Made by a program: the position numbers and the translations under genes. From Streptomyces sp. NBC_00237 (GTDB lineage Bacteria; Actinomycetota; Actinomycetes; Streptomycetales; Streptomycetaceae), in NCBI RefSeq assembly GCF_026342435.1, contig NZ_JAPEMT010000005.1:481397-545396 (forward strand): a stretch of DNA of 64,000 bases, in the 5' to 3' direction. Shown one piece after another: positions 24,899-32,939 of the stretch. Below the pieces are notes generated by a model. The model made no database searches and was not told where the DNA came from. It saw only the letters and a list, made by a program, of their open reading frames with translations. Within the stretch, counting starts at the first letter, position 1. The number at the start of each line of letters is the position of its first letter.

Positions 24899-26296
24899 TC
24901 AGACGTGCGCCGTCGGACGCCCGAGCAGATGCAGTGCGCAGCCCAGCAGGGCGAGGGCCGCGACACCGCAGCACAGCAGCGGTACGAGAGGGTCCGCCGG
25001 GGGCAGCAGGAAGGCGGCCCCCGCCACCCCTGCCGCCGCGCACAGCGTCAGTGCCGCCGGAAGCCAGGCGATGCCGAACGCCTGGAGGAGCAGCGCCGTC
25101 CACAGCACCGCCGCCAGCGCGAGGAGCGACGCGGTCCCGCCCCCGGTGAAGTGCGCGGCCGGGACGAGCGGCAGCAGGTAGACGCCCAGGCAGCCGCCCA
25201 GGACACCGGCCGACCTGAGCCGGAACCCCGCGGGCGTCGTCGCCCTGCGCAGCACGGCGACCGACAGCCCCCGGTAGCGGTACAGCAGCCACTCGGCCGG
25301 CCCCATGCTGAGGGTCAGGACGACCACGGCCCACGGGTGCTGGAGCCCGGCGCACATCACCAGCACGCCCGCCCCCAGGCCGAAGAGCCCGTACGGCAGG
25401 GACTCCGCCACCCCCGGCCGGACGGCACCGGGCGCCGGGTCCTCCCGTACCGCAGCACCGATCGCCCGCCAGGCCGTCGCCACCGCCAGCACGACGGTCA
25501 GCACGGGGAGGCCGCCCCGCACCCACGGGCCCGGCTCGACCCACGGCAGCAGCGCCGCACCCGCCATGACCGGCACCAGCGCGCCGAGGAGCAAGCGCTC
25601 CTCGGCGAACACCAGCAGCACTCCGGCCGCCGCCAGATACACCGACTGCCCCACGGCGAAGAGCGCGGCCGGGGTGGGCCCGGCCAGGACCGCAGCCGCC
25701 CCCGACGCCAGCAGCGCGCCCGCCGGGGCCCCGTACAGCAGCGTCCTTCCGGCTTCGTGGCGCCCCGAAGCGAGCCGCAGGTACGCCCGGTGCGCGAGCC
25801 CCTGGCTCCACGCCCAGGACACCAGGCCCGCCACGATCAGCGCGGCCACCGCACCCTCGGAGAACCACAGCCCGGACGTCAGCGGATAGGCGAGACCCGG
25901 CAGCCCGAACAGCGCCCCGCGCAGAGCGCACCGGAGGTGGTCGGGCGCCCACGGGTCGGCGGCCGCCGGTGGTTCGGGGAAGTCGCGCGGCACCCGGGTG
26001 TAGAGGTCCTCGGCCAGCGAGAAGAGGTTCTCGTGGCCGTACCTCGTGGTGATCGCCTCACCGGTCAGGCCCTCCGACTCCAGCAGGGCCGCGACCTCGT
26101 ACGGGTGCACGGCGGGCCCGATCCGGTCGGCGAGCCGGGCCGCCAACTCGTCCACCGCGTCGTCGGCGCGCACCCGGCGGCCCGCGCCGATGCGCGGCAG
26201 CCGCAGCGCCCCGTCGATCGGCGAGGGGGAGGCGAGGCGCAGGGTGAGCGTGTCGTCCGCACGGCGGGCGTCCTTCAGGGGCAGCGGGCCGCTCAT
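24899..26296 (-). CDS. Polytopic membrane protein co-translated with the PelF-like transferase
   Basis: The 465-residue protein has a soluble N-terminal part of about 130 residues, including VHPYEVAALLESEGLT and YGHENLFSLAEDLY, followed by roughly ten to twelve membrane helices up to the C terminus. The start ATG overlaps the stop of the PelF-like gene (ATGA), so the two are translationally coupled. In Pel systems the partner of PelF is the membrane protein PelG, and this protein could fill that role. I see no clear PelG signature, however, and treat it as a possible analogue for export or synthesis. Confidence 0.75.
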   Translation of the reverse strand: MSGPLPLKDARRADDTLTLRLASPSPIDGALRLPRIGAGRRVRADDAVDELAARLADRIGPAVHPYEVAALLESEGLTGEAITTRYGHENLFSLAEDLYTRVPRDFPEPPAAADPWAPDHLRCALRGALFGLPGLAYPLTSGLWFSEGAVAALIVAGLVSWAWSQGLAHRAYLRLASGRHEAGRTLLYGAPAGALLASGAAAVLAGPTPAALFAVGQSVYLAAAGVLLVFAEERLLLGALVPVMAGAALLPWVEPGPWVRGGLPVLTVVLAVATAWRAIGAAVREDPAPGAVRPGVAESLPYGLFGLGAGVLVMCAGLQHPWAVVVLTLSMGPAEWLLYRYRGLSVAVLRRATTPAGFRLRSAGVLGGCLGVYLLPLVPAAHFTGGGTASLLALAAVLWTALLLQAFGIAWLPAALTLCAAAGVAGAAFLLPPADPLVPLLCCGVAALALLGCALHLLGRPTAHV

Positions 26297-27813
26297 CCGG
26301 CCACCTGCCGCAACTGGACCGTCTCCGCATGCAGGTGACGACCCGTCATGTCCAGGGTCCGGCCGGTCGGGGTGCCGGTGGCCAGGTCGACGTAGATCTC
26401 CCGGAAGGTGTCCACGGTCTGCCGCAGCGTGAACTGCTCGATCACCCGCAGCCGCGCCGCCTCGCCCATCGCCGCCCGACGGGCCGGGGCCCGCAGCAGC
26501 TCCAGGGCGGCCGCCGCCATCGCCGACGGATCGCGCGGCGGTACCACGAGCCCCGCGTCGCCGACCGCCTCGCGCACCCCGCCCACGTCCGTCGACACGG
26601 TGGCCCGCCCGCACGACATGGCCTCGATCAGGGTGAACGGGAAGCCCTCGCTGATGCTGGACAGCATCACGACGTTGCCGGCCGCGTACGCGTCCTTGAT
26701 GTCGTCGACCCGTCCCTCGAAGGTCACCGCGTCGCCGTGTCCGAGCTCAGCGGCGAGGGCCTCGCAGCGCTCCCGGTACGCCTCGCCGCCGCGCGGCGTG
26801 CCGCCGAACAGTCGCAGCACGGCGTTCGGAAGCTGTGCCCGCACCTCGGCGAACGCACGGATCAGGGTCTCCAGGTCCTTGATCGGGTCGACCCGGCCCG
26901 CCCAGCTCAGGGTGGGTCTTTCGGGTTCGGGCCCGGCGGGCGGGAAGGCGGCGGGATCGACGCCGTTGTAGACGGTGCGTATCAACTCCGGTGGTGCGCC
27001 GCCCTGTTCCTCCCACAGTCGGTTGTACCGGTTGCCGGGGGTGATCAACGCGGCCTTGCGGTACGTCTCTTCGGCGAGCAGCCGGAAGAACCCGAGCAGC
27101 ACCGCCTTGACCGGCCAGCGGTACGGAGCGGTCCGGTAGCCGAGGTAGCGCTCGCGCAGGTACACCCCGTGCTCGGTCAACAGCAGCGGTACGCCGTGGA
27201 GCTGGAGCGCGGCGAGTCCGGGCAGGACCGCCACCCCGCCGCTGACGGCGTGCGAGACGCCGGTGCGCGGCGGGGGAGCGGAGAGCGGGCGCAGCGCGTG
27301 CTCCAGGAGCCCGGTGGCGGTCACCGCGTCGTGCACGGTCGGAGCTGCCTCGCGGACCGCGAGCCCCGGCCGGTTCCACACCTCCGTCAGCACCCGGACC
27401 GCCGCTTCGCCGCGCAGCGCCGGGCTGAGCAGCCCGTCCCGGGCGGCGTGCGCCATCTCGTACAGGGCGGGCGCGAACCCGTCCTCGGCGCCCGGGTCGA
27501 GCAGTGCGGTCAGGAAGCGTTCGTACGCGGCCGTCAGCCGTCGGCGCCGACGGCCGCGCGGCTCCGCACCGGCCGGGGCGGGACCCCACATGGGCACGGA
27601 GAGGACGTCGCGGACGTGACCGGGCAGCTCCCAGGCCAGGGGCTCCCGGCCGGTGCCGGTGACCGCGACGACGTCGAACTCCACGTCCGGCATGCCGGTG
27701 ACGAGTTGATCGCACCAGACGCTCACGCCGCCGTGGCTGTGGGGATAGGTGCCCTCGGTGAGGAGGGTGACGCGCACGGCACCGGAGTGCGGCGTGCGGT
27801 GTGGATCGTGCAT
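26293..27813 (-). CDS. PelF-like GT4 glycosyltransferase
   Basis: The 506-residue soluble transferase opens with LLTEGTYPHSHGGVSVWCD, the N-terminal signature of the PelF family, and has FEVR-free variants of the central PelF region (LLTEHGVYLRERYLGY near residue 220). The C-terminal GT4 half carries SWAGRVDPIKDLETLI near 330, FEGRVDDIKDAYA near 372 and the donor-binding EGFPFTLIEAMSCG near 395. PelF polymerises UDP-activated amino sugars in Pel polysaccharide synthesis. The ATG at 27813 is chosen over a TTG at 27831 because GGAG stands seven bases before it. It is the first gene of the locus. Confidence 0.87.
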   Translation of the reverse strand: MHDPHRTPHSGAVRVTLLTEGTYPHSHGGVSVWCDQLVTGMPDVEFDVVAVTGTGREPLAWELPGHVRDVLSVPMWGPAPAGAEPRGRRRRRLTAAYERFLTALLDPGAEDGFAPALYEMAHAARDGLLSPALRGEAAVRVLTEVWNRPGLAVREAAPTVHDAVTATGLLEHALRPLSAPPPRTGVSHAVSGGVAVLPGLAALQLHGVPLLLTEHGVYLRERYLGYRTAPYRWPVKAVLLGFFRLLAEETYRKAALITPGNRYNRLWEEQGGAPPELIRTVYNGVDPAAFPPAGPEPERPTLSWAGRVDPIKDLETLIRAFAEVRAQLPNAVLRLFGGTPRGGEAYRERCEALAAELGHGDAVTFEGRVDDIKDAYAAGNVVMLSSISEGFPFTLIEAMSCGRATVSTDVGGVREAVGDAGLVVPPRDPSAMAAAALELLRAPARRAAMGEAARLRVIEQFTLRQTVDTFREIYVDLATGTPTGRTLDMTGRHLHAETVQLRQVAG

Positions 27814-28483
27814 CGATGCGCTCCACGGCAAGAAGGGTCAAGAAGGGTGCGGAAGAGACGAGGGCGGCGGGCCGGGCGGCGTACGCACCCTCGGCGGTGC
27901 GTGGTCAGCGCTGGACGACCGGGGGCGGAACCGGACAGGTGACGCGTCGGCGGGCGCGGTCGGGTCGAACTCCGGCGCCCGCCGTGTGGGCAAGCCGGGT
28001 CGCGGCGGGCCGCGCGTCGGCGGGAGTGCCCCCGCGCCCCGCGAACGATGACGTCTGACTCCGCTTCATGCGGTGTGCTTCCCTCCCGAACGAGGCGTAC
28101 GGCGGTGACGCCGGGCGGCCCCCCACCCCCAAGGCGGCAGCGGCTCCCGCAGGGGTGCCGCTGTCGCGCTCTGTTGAAACACATATTCGGGCCTGAGTGC
28201 AGCATTTGTGTGCCTGATGTGAAACCTGACGAAAAATAGTGGGTGCTGATCACAGGGGAGGGCCCTGATCCTGTGAAGTGCGTGTGAAGCCTGACGCGAC
28301 ATCAGGCCAACTCGCCCGCTCCGCCGAGTCCTCGCCCCACCCCCTTCTCCGGCCGTTCCGCCTGCGGTTGATCCGCCCGCACCCCCCTCGGCCAGGCCGG
28401 GCGGCATATGCTGAGGTCCTTCGGCTCCGCACGCCGGTGCCGCCGTGCGCCGGGCGCGGAGCGGGAGTTGGGTGGGGGGCGAC
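27814..28483. promoter_or_regulatory. 670-bp non-coding regulatory gap between the polysaccharide locus and the LAL gene
   Basis: No convincing gene is present; the open frames read as arginine/proline shadows. The stretch 28170-28300 is unusually A/T-rich for this DNA. It holds a near-exact direct repeat GTGAA(A/G)CCTGACG at 28219-28231 and 28284-28296, 65 bases apart, and a perfect TCACAGG...CCTGTGA inverted repeat at 28250-28256 and 28270-28276 between them. It must carry the promoters of both divergent units. Confidence 0.55.
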
Positions 28484-31297
28484 ATGTCGCGTGGTTCCGG
28501 CGTACCCGGGCGCCGAATGTTCGAGCGCGAGAGTGAACTGGCCGCAGTGGACGAGGCGTTGCGCGCCCTCACGGGCCCGCGCGGGAGTGACACCGTCGGC
28601 CCTGACACCGCCGGCCCGGACGCCGTCGGCCCGCACGAACCGCCGCGCGGCGGACTCCTCGCCGTCGCGGGGCCCGCGGGCCTCGGCAAGACGACCCTGC
28701 TCGCCGAGACCCGGCGCCGCGCCGCCGCCCTCGGCTGCACCGTCCTGTCCGCACGCGGCGGCGACCAGGAGCAGGCCGTCGCCTTCCACGTCGCCCGCCA
28801 GCTCCTCCAGCCCCAGCTCGCCGGGGAGTCCGACGCCGCACTCCGCTCCCGGCTGGGCAGTTGGTACGACATCGTCGCCCCCGCCCTCGGGCTGTGCACC
28901 GCCACCCGGGGCGCACCGCCCGACCCCCAGGGCCTCCGCGACGGACTCGACTGGGTCCTCACCCACCTCGCCGTCCGGCGCGCACCCCTGGTCGTCGTCG
29001 TGGACGACGCGCACTGGGCCGACCCCGAGTCGCTGAGCTGGCTCGCCGCGTTCGCCCCACGCGTCGAAGACCTCCCCATGCTCCTGGTCGTCGCCTACCG
29101 CCCCGACGAACTCCCCCACCACGCACACCAGTTGAGTACGCTCCCCGGCCGCGCCGGACACCGCCCGCTCGGCCTCGCCCCGCTCACGGGACCGGCCACC
29201 GCACGCCTGGTCCGCGCCACCCTCGGCAGGCACGCCGACGACGCCTTCTGCCGCGCCTGCTGGGACGTCACCGGCGGCAACCCCTTCGAGACCGTCGAAC
29301 TCCTCGCCAAGGCCCACGCGCGCACACTCCCGCCCACCGCCGCCAGCGTCCACCTGGTCCCCGGCATCGCCGCCGCCGTCAAGGGCAGCGGCCTCGTCGC
29401 CCGCCTGGAACGCCTGGGCGCCGCCACCGTCCGCTTCGCCTGGGCCTGCGCCGTCCTCGGCACCGAGATATCCCCCGGCCTGGCCGGCAACCTCGCCGGA
29501 CTCGGCACCGAGGCCGCGGCCGACGCGGTCGACCGCCTGCGCGAGGCCCGCGTCCTCGCCGTACCGCACACCCGCGACGACGGCGCGGGAGACCCGGACG
29601 CGCCCCTGGAGTTCGTGCACCCGCTGATCGCCACCGCCATCTACCGGGCCATACCGGATGCCTTCCGGGTCGCCCTGCACGGACAGGCCGCCTGGTGCGT
29701 CGTCGACGCCGGACTCGGCTCGGCCGCCGCCGCCCGCCACCTCCTGGAGACCCACCCGGAGGCCGACCCCTGGACGGTCCACCACCTGCGCGCGGCCGCC
29801 CGTGAAACGCTCCGCGCCGGAGCCCCCGACGCGGCCCGCCGGGCCCTCGCCCGAGCACTCCGCGAACCCCCACTGACGGAGGAACGAGCAGCGGTCCTCT
29901 ACGAGTTGGGCTGCGCGTCGCTCCTCACCGAACCCGCCACCACCGTCAACCACCTCCGCGCCGCCCTCGAAGAGCCGATCGCCGACCCCGCCCTCCGGCA
30001 GGGCATCGTCTACCGGCTCTCCCAGGTGCTCGCCCACAGCGACCGCCTCGCCGAAGCCGGTGAACTCCTCGCCCACGAGGCCCGCACCGCCACCGACGCC
30101 CGCACCCGGCTCCGTATGCAGGCGGAGAAGTTCATGTGGGACGCCTTCCGGGCCGACGAACCGGACTCACCGGCCCGCTCCCGCCGCCTGGCCCGCCTCG
30201 CCGACCGCCTGACCGGCCGCGACGTCACCGAGCGGTACATCATCGGGCTGCGCGCCTGGGACGCCACCCTGCGCGGCGAGGACTCAAGCATCCCCGTCCG
30301 CCACGCCGAACGGGCCCTGGAAGGCGGCCTGAGCTGGGCCGACGACAGCAGGGGCTTCGAAGTCCCGGTGCTCTCCGCCCTGGTCTTCATGTACGCCGAC
30401 CGCCCCGGCCGCGCCGAAGAGCTCTTCGCGCCCGGCATCGCCGAGTTCGAGAGGCAGGGCTGGCGCGGCGCGCACCTCTCCTTCGCGTACACCCTCCTCG
30501 GGTACATACGGCTGCGCCGGGGCCGCCTGGCCGAGGCCGAGGACCTCGTCCGCGCCGGAGTGCGCCTCGCCGAACGCACGGGCGTCCGCACCCCCGTCCA
30601 GTGGTACGGGCTCGGCGCGCTCGTCGAGGTCCTGCTCGCCCGGGGCAAGGTCGAGGAGGCCACGGAGGTCGCGGAACGGCACGGCCTGCGGGAACCGTTC
30701 CCGGCGGCGGTGACCTTCCCCGACGCGCAGACGGTGTACGGCCAACTGCTCCTGGCGCGGGGACTCCCGAAGGAGGCGGCGGCCGAACTGGCCGCAGTGG
30801 GACGCCGGTTGGAGCCGCGCGGCATCCGCAACCCCGGCTGGTGCCCCTGGATGCTGCACCTCGCGCGTGCCGAGGCGCACGACGCGCCCCAGCGGGCCCG
30901 GGCCACCGCGCAGGAGGCGGTCGCCCGTGCCCGGCAGACCGGTACGCCCTCGGTCATCGGCCAGGCGCTGCGCGTCCAGGCGGAGGTGGCCGATGCCCCG
31001 GCCGAACGGGTCAAGCTCCTGGAGGAGTCGGTGGCGTGCCTCGAAGCGTCCCCGGCCGCCTACGAACTCACCTGCTCGCTCTTCGCCCTGGGCCGCGAAC
31101 TGCGCCGGACGGCGCGGACGGAGGAAGCGGCGGATCACCTGTACCGGGCCCTTGAGGGGGCACTCCAGTGCCACGCCGACGGCCTCGCGGAGGCCGCCCG
31201 CGAGGAACTGTCCGCCGCGGGCCTTCGCCCGCGCCGCCCACAGGACACACTCAGCCCGACCGCACGGGAGCGGACAGCGGCGACCCTCGTCGACTAG
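28484..31297 (+). CDS. LAL-type STAND ATPase lacking its LuxR DNA-binding domain
   Basis: The 937-residue protein has the AAA/STAND architecture of large LuxR-family (LAL, MalT-like) regulators. Walker A is GPAGLGKTT at residues 63-71, Walker B is VVVVDDAHWAD near 175, and a sensor segment VTGGNPFETVELL follows near 270. TPR-like helical repeats fill the region from about 450 to 910. Family members end in a LuxR helix-turn-helix that opens with LTxxEREVA. Here the chain stops after DTLSPTARERTAATLVD, right where that domain would start. The N-terminal 35-52 holds a small repeat (DTVGPDTAGPDAVGP). The ATG has a G-rich ribosome site. It diverges from the polysaccharide locus. Confidence 0.85.
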   Translation: MSRGSGVPGRRMFERESELAAVDEALRALTGPRGSDTVGPDTAGPDAVGPHEPPRGGLLAVAGPAGLGKTTLLAETRRRAAALGCTVLSARGGDQEQAVAFHVARQLLQPQLAGESDAALRSRLGSWYDIVAPALGLCTATRGAPPDPQGLRDGLDWVLTHLAVRRAPLVVVVDDAHWADPESLSWLAAFAPRVEDLPMLLVVAYRPDELPHHAHQLSTLPGRAGHRPLGLAPLTGPATARLVRATLGRHADDAFCRACWDVTGGNPFETVELLAKAHARTLPPTAASVHLVPGIAAAVKGSGLVARLERLGAATVRFAWACAVLGTEISPGLAGNLAGLGTEAAADAVDRLREARVLAVPHTRDDGAGDPDAPLEFVHPLIATAIYRAIPDAFRVALHGQAAWCVVDAGLGSAAAARHLLETHPEADPWTVHHLRAAARETLRAGAPDAARRALARALREPPLTEERAAVLYELGCASLLTEPATTVNHLRAALEEPIADPALRQGIVYRLSQVLAHSDRLAEAGELLAHEARTATDARTRLRMQAEKFMWDAFRADEPDSPARSRRLARLADRLTGRDVTERYIIGLRAWDATLRGEDSSIPVRHAERALEGGLSWADDSRGFEVPVLSALVFMYADRPGRAEELFAPGIAEFERQGWRGAHLSFAYTLLGYIRLRRGRLAEAEDLVRAGVRLAERTGVRTPVQWYGLGALVEVLLARGKVEEATEVAERHGLREPFPAAVTFPDAQTVYGQLLLARGLPKEAAAELAAVGRRLEPRGIRNPGWCPWMLHLARAEAHDAPQRARATAQEAVARARQTGTPSVIGQALRVQAEVADAPAERVKLLEESVACLEASPAAYELTCSLFALGRELRRTARTEEAADHLYRALEGALQCHADGLAEAAREELSAAGLRPRRPQDTLSPTARERTAATLVD

Positions 31298-31385
31298 GGC
31301 CCTTGCGAAGGCGCGTCCATGGGCGGAGGTAAAGGCGGGCGGCCCCGCCGCCCAAGGGGGCTAGGCGGAAGCGGAGGGGGCTGGG

Positions 31386-31403
31386 CCCGCCGCCGAAGGC
31401 GGG
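31386..31403 (+). terminator. Weak hairpin after the LAL gene
   Basis: CCCGCC at 31386-31391 pairs with GGCGGG at 31398-31403 around a six-base loop, 90 bases past the LAL stop. The rest of the 260-bp gap to the next gene is C-rich low-complexity sequence (repeated CCCAGCCCCA units). Confidence 0.35.
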
Positions 31404-31557
31404 ACGGGTGTCGGGCGGGCCAGGGAACCAGTACCGTCCGGCACCAGACAGCCCAGCCCCACTCCGCCCAGCCCCACCCCGCCCGCGCCCAGCACCGGCG
31501 CACCCGGCAGAACCCCACCCCGCCCGCGCCCGAGCGATTCGCGAAGGAGCCCCCCCC

Positions 31558-32364
31558 ATGACCCACTTCCTCCTGGTCCCCGGCGGCTACACCGGAGCCT
31601 GGATCTGGCGCGACACCGCCCACCACCTCCGGGAGCGGGGCCACCACCCCCACCCCCTCACCCTCACCGGCCTCGGCGACCGCCGTCACCTCGCGACCCC
31701 CTCGACCACCCTCGCCACCCACGTCGCGGACGTCCTCCAGGCCCTCGACCACCTCGACCCCGCCGACCCCTCCGAGCCGACCGTCCTCGTCGGTCACAGC
31801 TACGGCATCCACCCCGCCGTCGGCGCCGCCCTCCGCCGCCCCGGACGCATCGACCGGCTGGTCTTCCTCGACGCGGCCATGCCCGCCCACGGCCTCTCCG
31901 TGATCGACGCCAACCCCGACCCCACCTACCGCACCCGCCTGCGCGAGCGCGCGGAAAGCCTCGACGGCTGGCGGCTCCCGGTCCCCGCCCTGCACGACAC
32001 CCAGCTCTGGGGCTCCCTCGCCGAGGTTTCCGAACCCGACCTCAAGCGGATGGAACAGCTCGCCGCCCCCCAGCCCCTCGCCACCCTCGAACAACCACTG
32101 GACCTTCCCGCCGACACCCCCTGGCCCCCCTTCAGTGCCGTCTTCTGCACGCGCGGCGGCTTCGCGTCCACCGCCGCGATCCAGGCACTCGTCGCCACCG
32201 GAGACCCCCGCTTCCACCGGCTCGCCGACCCCACAGCGGGCTACTTCGACCTCGACACCGGCCACTACCCGATGCTGTCGCGCCCCGCGGAACTCGCCGA
32301 CGTACTGATCCGCGCGGCCGCAGGCGAGGGACACCGGCTGCACACGGGGCCGCAGCAGCCCTGA
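31558..32364 (+). CDS. Alpha/beta-hydrolase (salicylate esterase / EstC-like)
   Basis: The 268-residue cytoplasmic hydrolase begins HFLLVPGGYTGAWIWRD, the pattern of plant-MeSA-esterase-like hydrolases, with the nucleophile elbow VGHSYG at about residue 80, the acid region around FLDAAMP and the catalytic histidine in DTGHYPML near 240. The substrate is unknown. The ATG at 31558 follows a GAAGGAG site. It is followed by a hairpin and an unrelated gene. Confidence 0.85.
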   Translation: MTHFLLVPGGYTGAWIWRDTAHHLRERGHHPHPLTLTGLGDRRHLATPSTTLATHVADVLQALDHLDPADPSEPTVLVGHSYGIHPAVGAALRRPGRIDRLVFLDAAMPAHGLSVIDANPDPTYRTRLRERAESLDGWRLPVPALHDTQLWGSLAEVSEPDLKRMEQLAAPQPLATLEQPLDLPADTPWPPFSAVFCTRGGFASTAAIQALVATGDPRFHRLADPTAGYFDLDTGHYPMLSRPAELADVLIRAAAGEGHRLHTGPQQP

Positions 32365-32369
32365 GGGGC

Positions 32370-32412
32370 GGCCGGGGACGGGCCTACCGCTTGAACACCG
32401 CCCGCCCCGGCC
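32370..32412 (+). terminator. Hairpin after the esterase gene
   Basis: GGCCGGGG at 32370-32377 pairs with CCCCGGCC at 32405-32412, starting five bases past the stop codon. The 27-base loop makes it a weaker terminator. Confidence 0.4.
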
Positions 32413-32427
32413 ACGTACCATGTCCGC

Positions 32428-32925
32428 ATGTCCTTCCTCCGCCGCCGCCCCTCCGCCACGCCCACGGGGCCGGATTTCGACGTCCTCGCGATGGACCCGG
32501 GCGACTGGCCGGGCAACCTCGGCGCCGGACTGCTGCCCGCCCCCGACGGCACGTGCCAGGGCGTCTTCCTGCGCTACGACCTGTTCGGCGGGCGCGGCCC
32601 CTCGATGGTCATCGGGAACCTGCCCGAAGGAGCCCCGGCCCGCGAGCTCGGCGAGGGCCAGGTCCCCTTCGAGGTCGCACAGCTCCTCCTCGCGCTGGAG
32701 AACGACGAGGAGGTCGAGGTCGTCAGCACCGAGGACGTCCCCGTCATGCAGGGCGACAACCTGCTGATCGTGCGCCGCCTCAAGCTCTCCGAGAGCCGGA
32801 TCTCCTGCGTGCAGTTCGACCGCAGCGACAACGTCCTCGTCACGATCGCCAGTTGGGACCGGCCGATCACCGACGACCTGTACGCGCTGCTGAAGCCGCT
32901 GCCCGCCGAGATGTTCCAGGGCTGA
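32428..32925 (+). CDS. Conserved-looking cytoplasmic protein of unknown function
   Basis: The 165-residue acidic protein has no signal peptide or membrane segment. It shows alternating beta-strand patterns (YDLFGGRGPSMVIGNLPEG, EVEVVSTEDVPVMQGDNLLIVRRLKL, CVQFDRSDNVLVTIASWDRP) that suggest a small beta-rich fold. I do not recognise the family. It is convergent with the amidase gene 14 bases away. Confidence 0.75.
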   Translation: MSFLRRRPSATPTGPDFDVLAMDPGDWPGNLGAGLLPAPDGTCQGVFLRYDLFGGRGPSMVIGNLPEGAPARELGEGQVPFEVAQLLLALENDEEVEVVSTEDVPVMQGDNLLIVRRLKLSESRISCVQFDRSDNVLVTIASWDRPITDDLYALLKPLPAEMFQG

Positions 32926-32939
32926 CCGGCCCCACCCGC

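Noticed and set aside
28048..28239. Possible 63-aa gene in the regulatory gap
   Set aside because: No ribosome site, Arg/Pro-rich composition and no codon-position bias.
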